Source of the DNA: Clostridia bacterium
GTDB lineage: Bacteria > Bacillota > Clostridia > RGIG6154
Length of the DNA: 64,000 nt
Reading direction: 5' to 3'
Assembly: GCA_017409875.1 (NCBI GenBank)
Contig: JAFQRW010000014.1
Span: 1 to 64,000, forward strand
Shown here: positions 62,338 through 64,000 of the stretch, piece by piece
How the letters are laid out: each line of letters opens with the position of its first letter
Position numbering within the stretch: position 1 is the stretch's first letter
Notes under the pieces: generated by a model
Seen by the model: only the letters and a program-made list of their open reading frames with translations
Database searches by the model: none
What the model was told of the DNA's origin: nothing
Made by a program: the position numbers and the translations under genes

Positions 62338-63693
62338 ATGGAAAAACTGTTCAAACTTAAAGAACATGGCACAGATGTTAAGACCGAAATTATTGCAGGT
62401 TTAACAACCTTCTTGGCAATGGCTTACATCCTCGCGGTTAACCCAGGTATGCTTGGTATCATTCCTGATGGACCTGGCGCTGCAGCTATTTTTATGGCAA
62501 CAGCACTTTCTGCTGCAATCGGTACAATCTGCATGGCATTCTTTGCAAACTATCCGGTAGCACTCGCTTCAGGTATGGGTCTTAACGCATTCTTTACTTT
62601 TACAGTATGTTTGGGTATGGGTTACTCATACAAAGTAGCATTAACTGCTATTTTACTTGAAGGTATCATCTTTATGATTCTTTCAATCTTTAAGTTCAGA
62701 GAAGCTTTGGTTAACAAAATTCCTGCTAACTTAAAATTAGGTATCACAGCAGGTATCGGTTTGTTTATCACAATTATCGCGCTTATTAACGCAGGTGTTG
62801 TTGTAAACAATGATTCTACATTAGTTGGTCTTGGTGACCTTGGCTCACCTCAGGTGGTACTTGCGGTAGTTGGTCTTTTAATTATCGGTGTGCTTCACCA
62901 CTACAAAGTTAAAGGCGATATTTTAATCGGTATTTTAGCTACATGGGTACTTGGTATTATTGCAGAATTAATTGGCTGGTATCAGGTTAACATTGAAGCA
63001 GGAGTTTATTCTTTAATTCCTAACCTTTCATGGGAAGCAATTAAAGCAAACTTTGCTGCTCCTGCACTTTTCCAGTTTGACTTTGCATTCGTTGTTAAAA
63101 ACTTTGCAGCTTTTGCAGTTGTAATGTTTACATTCCTTTATACTGATATCTTCGATACAGTTGGAACATTAATCGGTGTTGCTCAGAAGGGTAACTTGTT
63201 GGCAGAAGATGGCTCACTTCCAAGAGCTGGCGGCGCTTTAATGGCAGACGCTGTTGGTACTGTTGCAGGTGCTTGCCTTGGTACATCTACAGTTACAAGC
63301 TATGTTGAATCTTCAGCAGGTGTTGCTGCAGGCGGCAGAACTGGTCTTACAGCACTCACAACAGGTATCTTGTTCTTATTGGCAATTCCTCTTGCTCCTC
63401 TTTTCCTTGCAATCCCTGGCTTTGCTACAACACCGGCAATGCTCTTCGTTGGTCTTTTGATGCTTTCAGCAGTTACAAAGATGGATTTTGACGGTGATGT
63501 TGCTGATACAATCGGCGGCTTCTTGGCAATCGTTATGATGCCTTTTGCATATTCAATCGCAACAGGTATTATGTTTGCTATGATTGCTTGGGTTGTTCTT
63601 AAGATTTTCACAGGTAAAATCAAAGACATCAGCCCGATTATGTGGATTTCAGTTATACTTTTTGCAATCTATATTTACACACAGGTAATGTAA
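62338..63693 (+). CDS. NCS2/AzgA-family purine (adenine/guanine/hypoxanthine) permease
   Basis: A 451-residue membrane protein with about 12-14 helices. VKTEIIAGLTTFLAMAYILA (about 15) and NPGMLG open the family. MGLNAFFTFTVCLGMGYSYK, YTDIFDTVGTLIGVA (about 262) and GTSTVTSYVESSAGVAAGGR (about 312) are the substrate-binding and conserved segments of the AzgA/PbuG branch. It imports nucleobases by H+ symport. AAAGGAGAGG precedes the ATG. Which purine is carried cannot be told here. Confidence 0.94.
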   Translation: MEKLFKLKEHGTDVKTEIIAGLTTFLAMAYILAVNPGMLGIIPDGPGAAAIFMATALSAAIGTICMAFFANYPVALASGMGLNAFFTFTVCLGMGYSYKVALTAILLEGIIFMILSIFKFREALVNKIPANLKLGITAGIGLFITIIALINAGVVVNNDSTLVGLGDLGSPQVVLAVVGLLIIGVLHHYKVKGDILIGILATWVLGIIAELIGWYQVNIEAGVYSLIPNLSWEAIKANFAAPALFQFDFAFVVKNFAAFAVVMFTFLYTDIFDTVGTLIGVAQKGNLLAEDGSLPRAGGALMADAVGTVAGACLGTSTVTSYVESSAGVAAGGRTGLTALTTGILFLLAIPLAPLFLAIPGFATTPAMLFVGLLMLSAVTKMDFDGDVADTIGGFLAIVMMPFAYSIATGIMFAMIAWVVLKIFTGKIKDISPIMWISVILFAIYIYTQVM

Positions 63694-63709
63694 TATAAGT
63701 TTAAAACTT

Positions 63710-63745
63710 TTCCGCACAGCGTAAATGCTGTGCGGAATTTTTTTT
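63710..63745 (+). terminator. Terminator of the purine permease gene
   Basis: TTCCGCACAGC (63710-63720) pairs with GCTGTGCGGAA (63727-63737), followed by eight T. Confidence 0.95.
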
Positions 63746-63755
63746 GTAAAAAATG

Positions 63756-63784
63756 TTGACAAACATAAAAAATTATGGTATCAT
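63756..63784 (+). promoter_or_regulatory. Promoter of the gene entering the right edge
   Basis: TTGACA (63756-63761), 17 bp, TATCAT (63779-63784), the same boxes as the THF riboswitch promoter. Confidence 0.75.
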
Positions 63785-64000
63785 ATAGGCTCTAATACTG
63801 TAAATTGGTGTTATATGCCCTGCAAAATGGGATATGATGGCAAATTAATCAAAAAATGCCTGAAAATCCTTGATGCAGACGCAATTTTCATTCATATTTG
63901 GAACGAAAGTATTTTTACTTTCATTTATATGTTCAGGATGATTAATAAACAGCATCAACTTTATTAAATGTAAAAATTTAAATGAGGTGATTGATTTTAT

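Larger units (their letters stand above)
63694..64000 (+). other. Terminator, promoter and unassigned 5' leader at the window edge
   Basis: After the permease come a terminator (63710-63745), a strong promoter (63756-63784) and about 200 nt of AT-rich leader with small hairpins, such as GAAAGTA/TACTTTC at 63903-63922. The window ends ...GAGGTGATTGATTTTAT, where GAGGTGATT (63983-63991) is a good ribosome site and a start codon may lie at the last bases. No known riboswitch consensus was recognised. A possible 80-codon frame here has no ribosome site and is not credited. Confidence 0.55.

Noticed and set aside
63725-63967. An 80-codon + strand frame downstream of the purine permease
   Set aside because: It begins in the terminator stem, has no ribosome site and no recognisable protein features; more likely a 5' leader.
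1-64000. CRISPR arrays, intact IS elements, prophage or defence islands
   Set aside because: No regularly spaced repeats, transposase DDE or serine/tyrosine recombinase motifs, capsid/tail genes or recognisable nuclease/toxin pairs were seen.

Overview
The window is low-GC DNA with the gene style of a spore-forming-lineage member of the Clostridia. It encodes SpoIIP, Trk-type K+ uptake, Fhs, ECF vitamin transporters, TTG/GTG starts behind strong GGAGG sites, and S-layer-homology (SLH) surface proteins with SBP-dependent sugar transport. The mix of SLH anchors, very large modular secreted proteins and GH141-like beta-helix enzymes suggests a gut or plant-polysaccharide-associated lineage. Monoglobus-like clades are one possibility, but no rRNA is present and the genus cannot be fixed from this sequence.

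Region 1 (1-18600) is a surface and polysaccharide-processing block. It starts with the tail of a probable sugar-binding lipoprotein. Five large secreted proteins follow on the + strand: a 1948-residue protein of Ig-like repeats and concanavalin-like modules, two SLH proteins, and two right-handed beta-helix proteins resembling GH141. Gaps of 17, 1 and 17 nt join the first four, so they probably form one transcript; the fifth follows a hairpin. Several modules are shared between these proteins and with an LRR protein at 26-28 kb.

Region 2 (18600-25900) is housekeeping: AzlCD amino-acid export, TrkA-TrkH potassium uptake, a U32 peptidase, and the sporulation enzyme SpoIIP with a small membrane protein. 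Region 3 (25.8-28.5 kb) is a recombination-scarred patch. It holds tRNA-Leu(GAG) inside an inverted repeat, a cluster of small palindromes, a BspA-like LRR protein, a 3' remnant of an isocitrate/isopropylmalate dehydrogenase gene, and tRNA-Gln(CTG) whose 3' end is duplicated 306 bp away. Region 4 (28.5-42 kb) carries a Mbeg1-like hydrolase, isocitrate dehydrogenase, RsmE, nicotinate phosphoribosyltransferase, MiaB, topoisomerase III, an AbrB-type regulator, HemW, LepA and an ECF S component.

Region 5 (42-56 kb, - strand) contains two operons. One is an MFP adaptor / ABC ATPase / MacB-type permease / SLH protein / response regulator / histidine kinase cluster. The other is a shikimate-phenylalanine operon (aroB-aroA-aroC-pheA) behind a PrsA-type foldase gene. 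Region 6 (56-64 kb, + strand) has an AI-2E-family exporter, an LplB/YtcP sugar ABC permease pair, a tetrahydrofolate riboswitch with terminator ahead of folT-fhs, a purine permease, and a promoter with an unassigned leader running off the window.

No CRISPR array, intact transposase, prophage or recognisable defence system was seen. The most unusual material is the modular surface locus, the SLH protein embedded in the efflux/two-component operon, and the tRNA/icd-remnant patch. Family names come from reading motifs; no database search was run.
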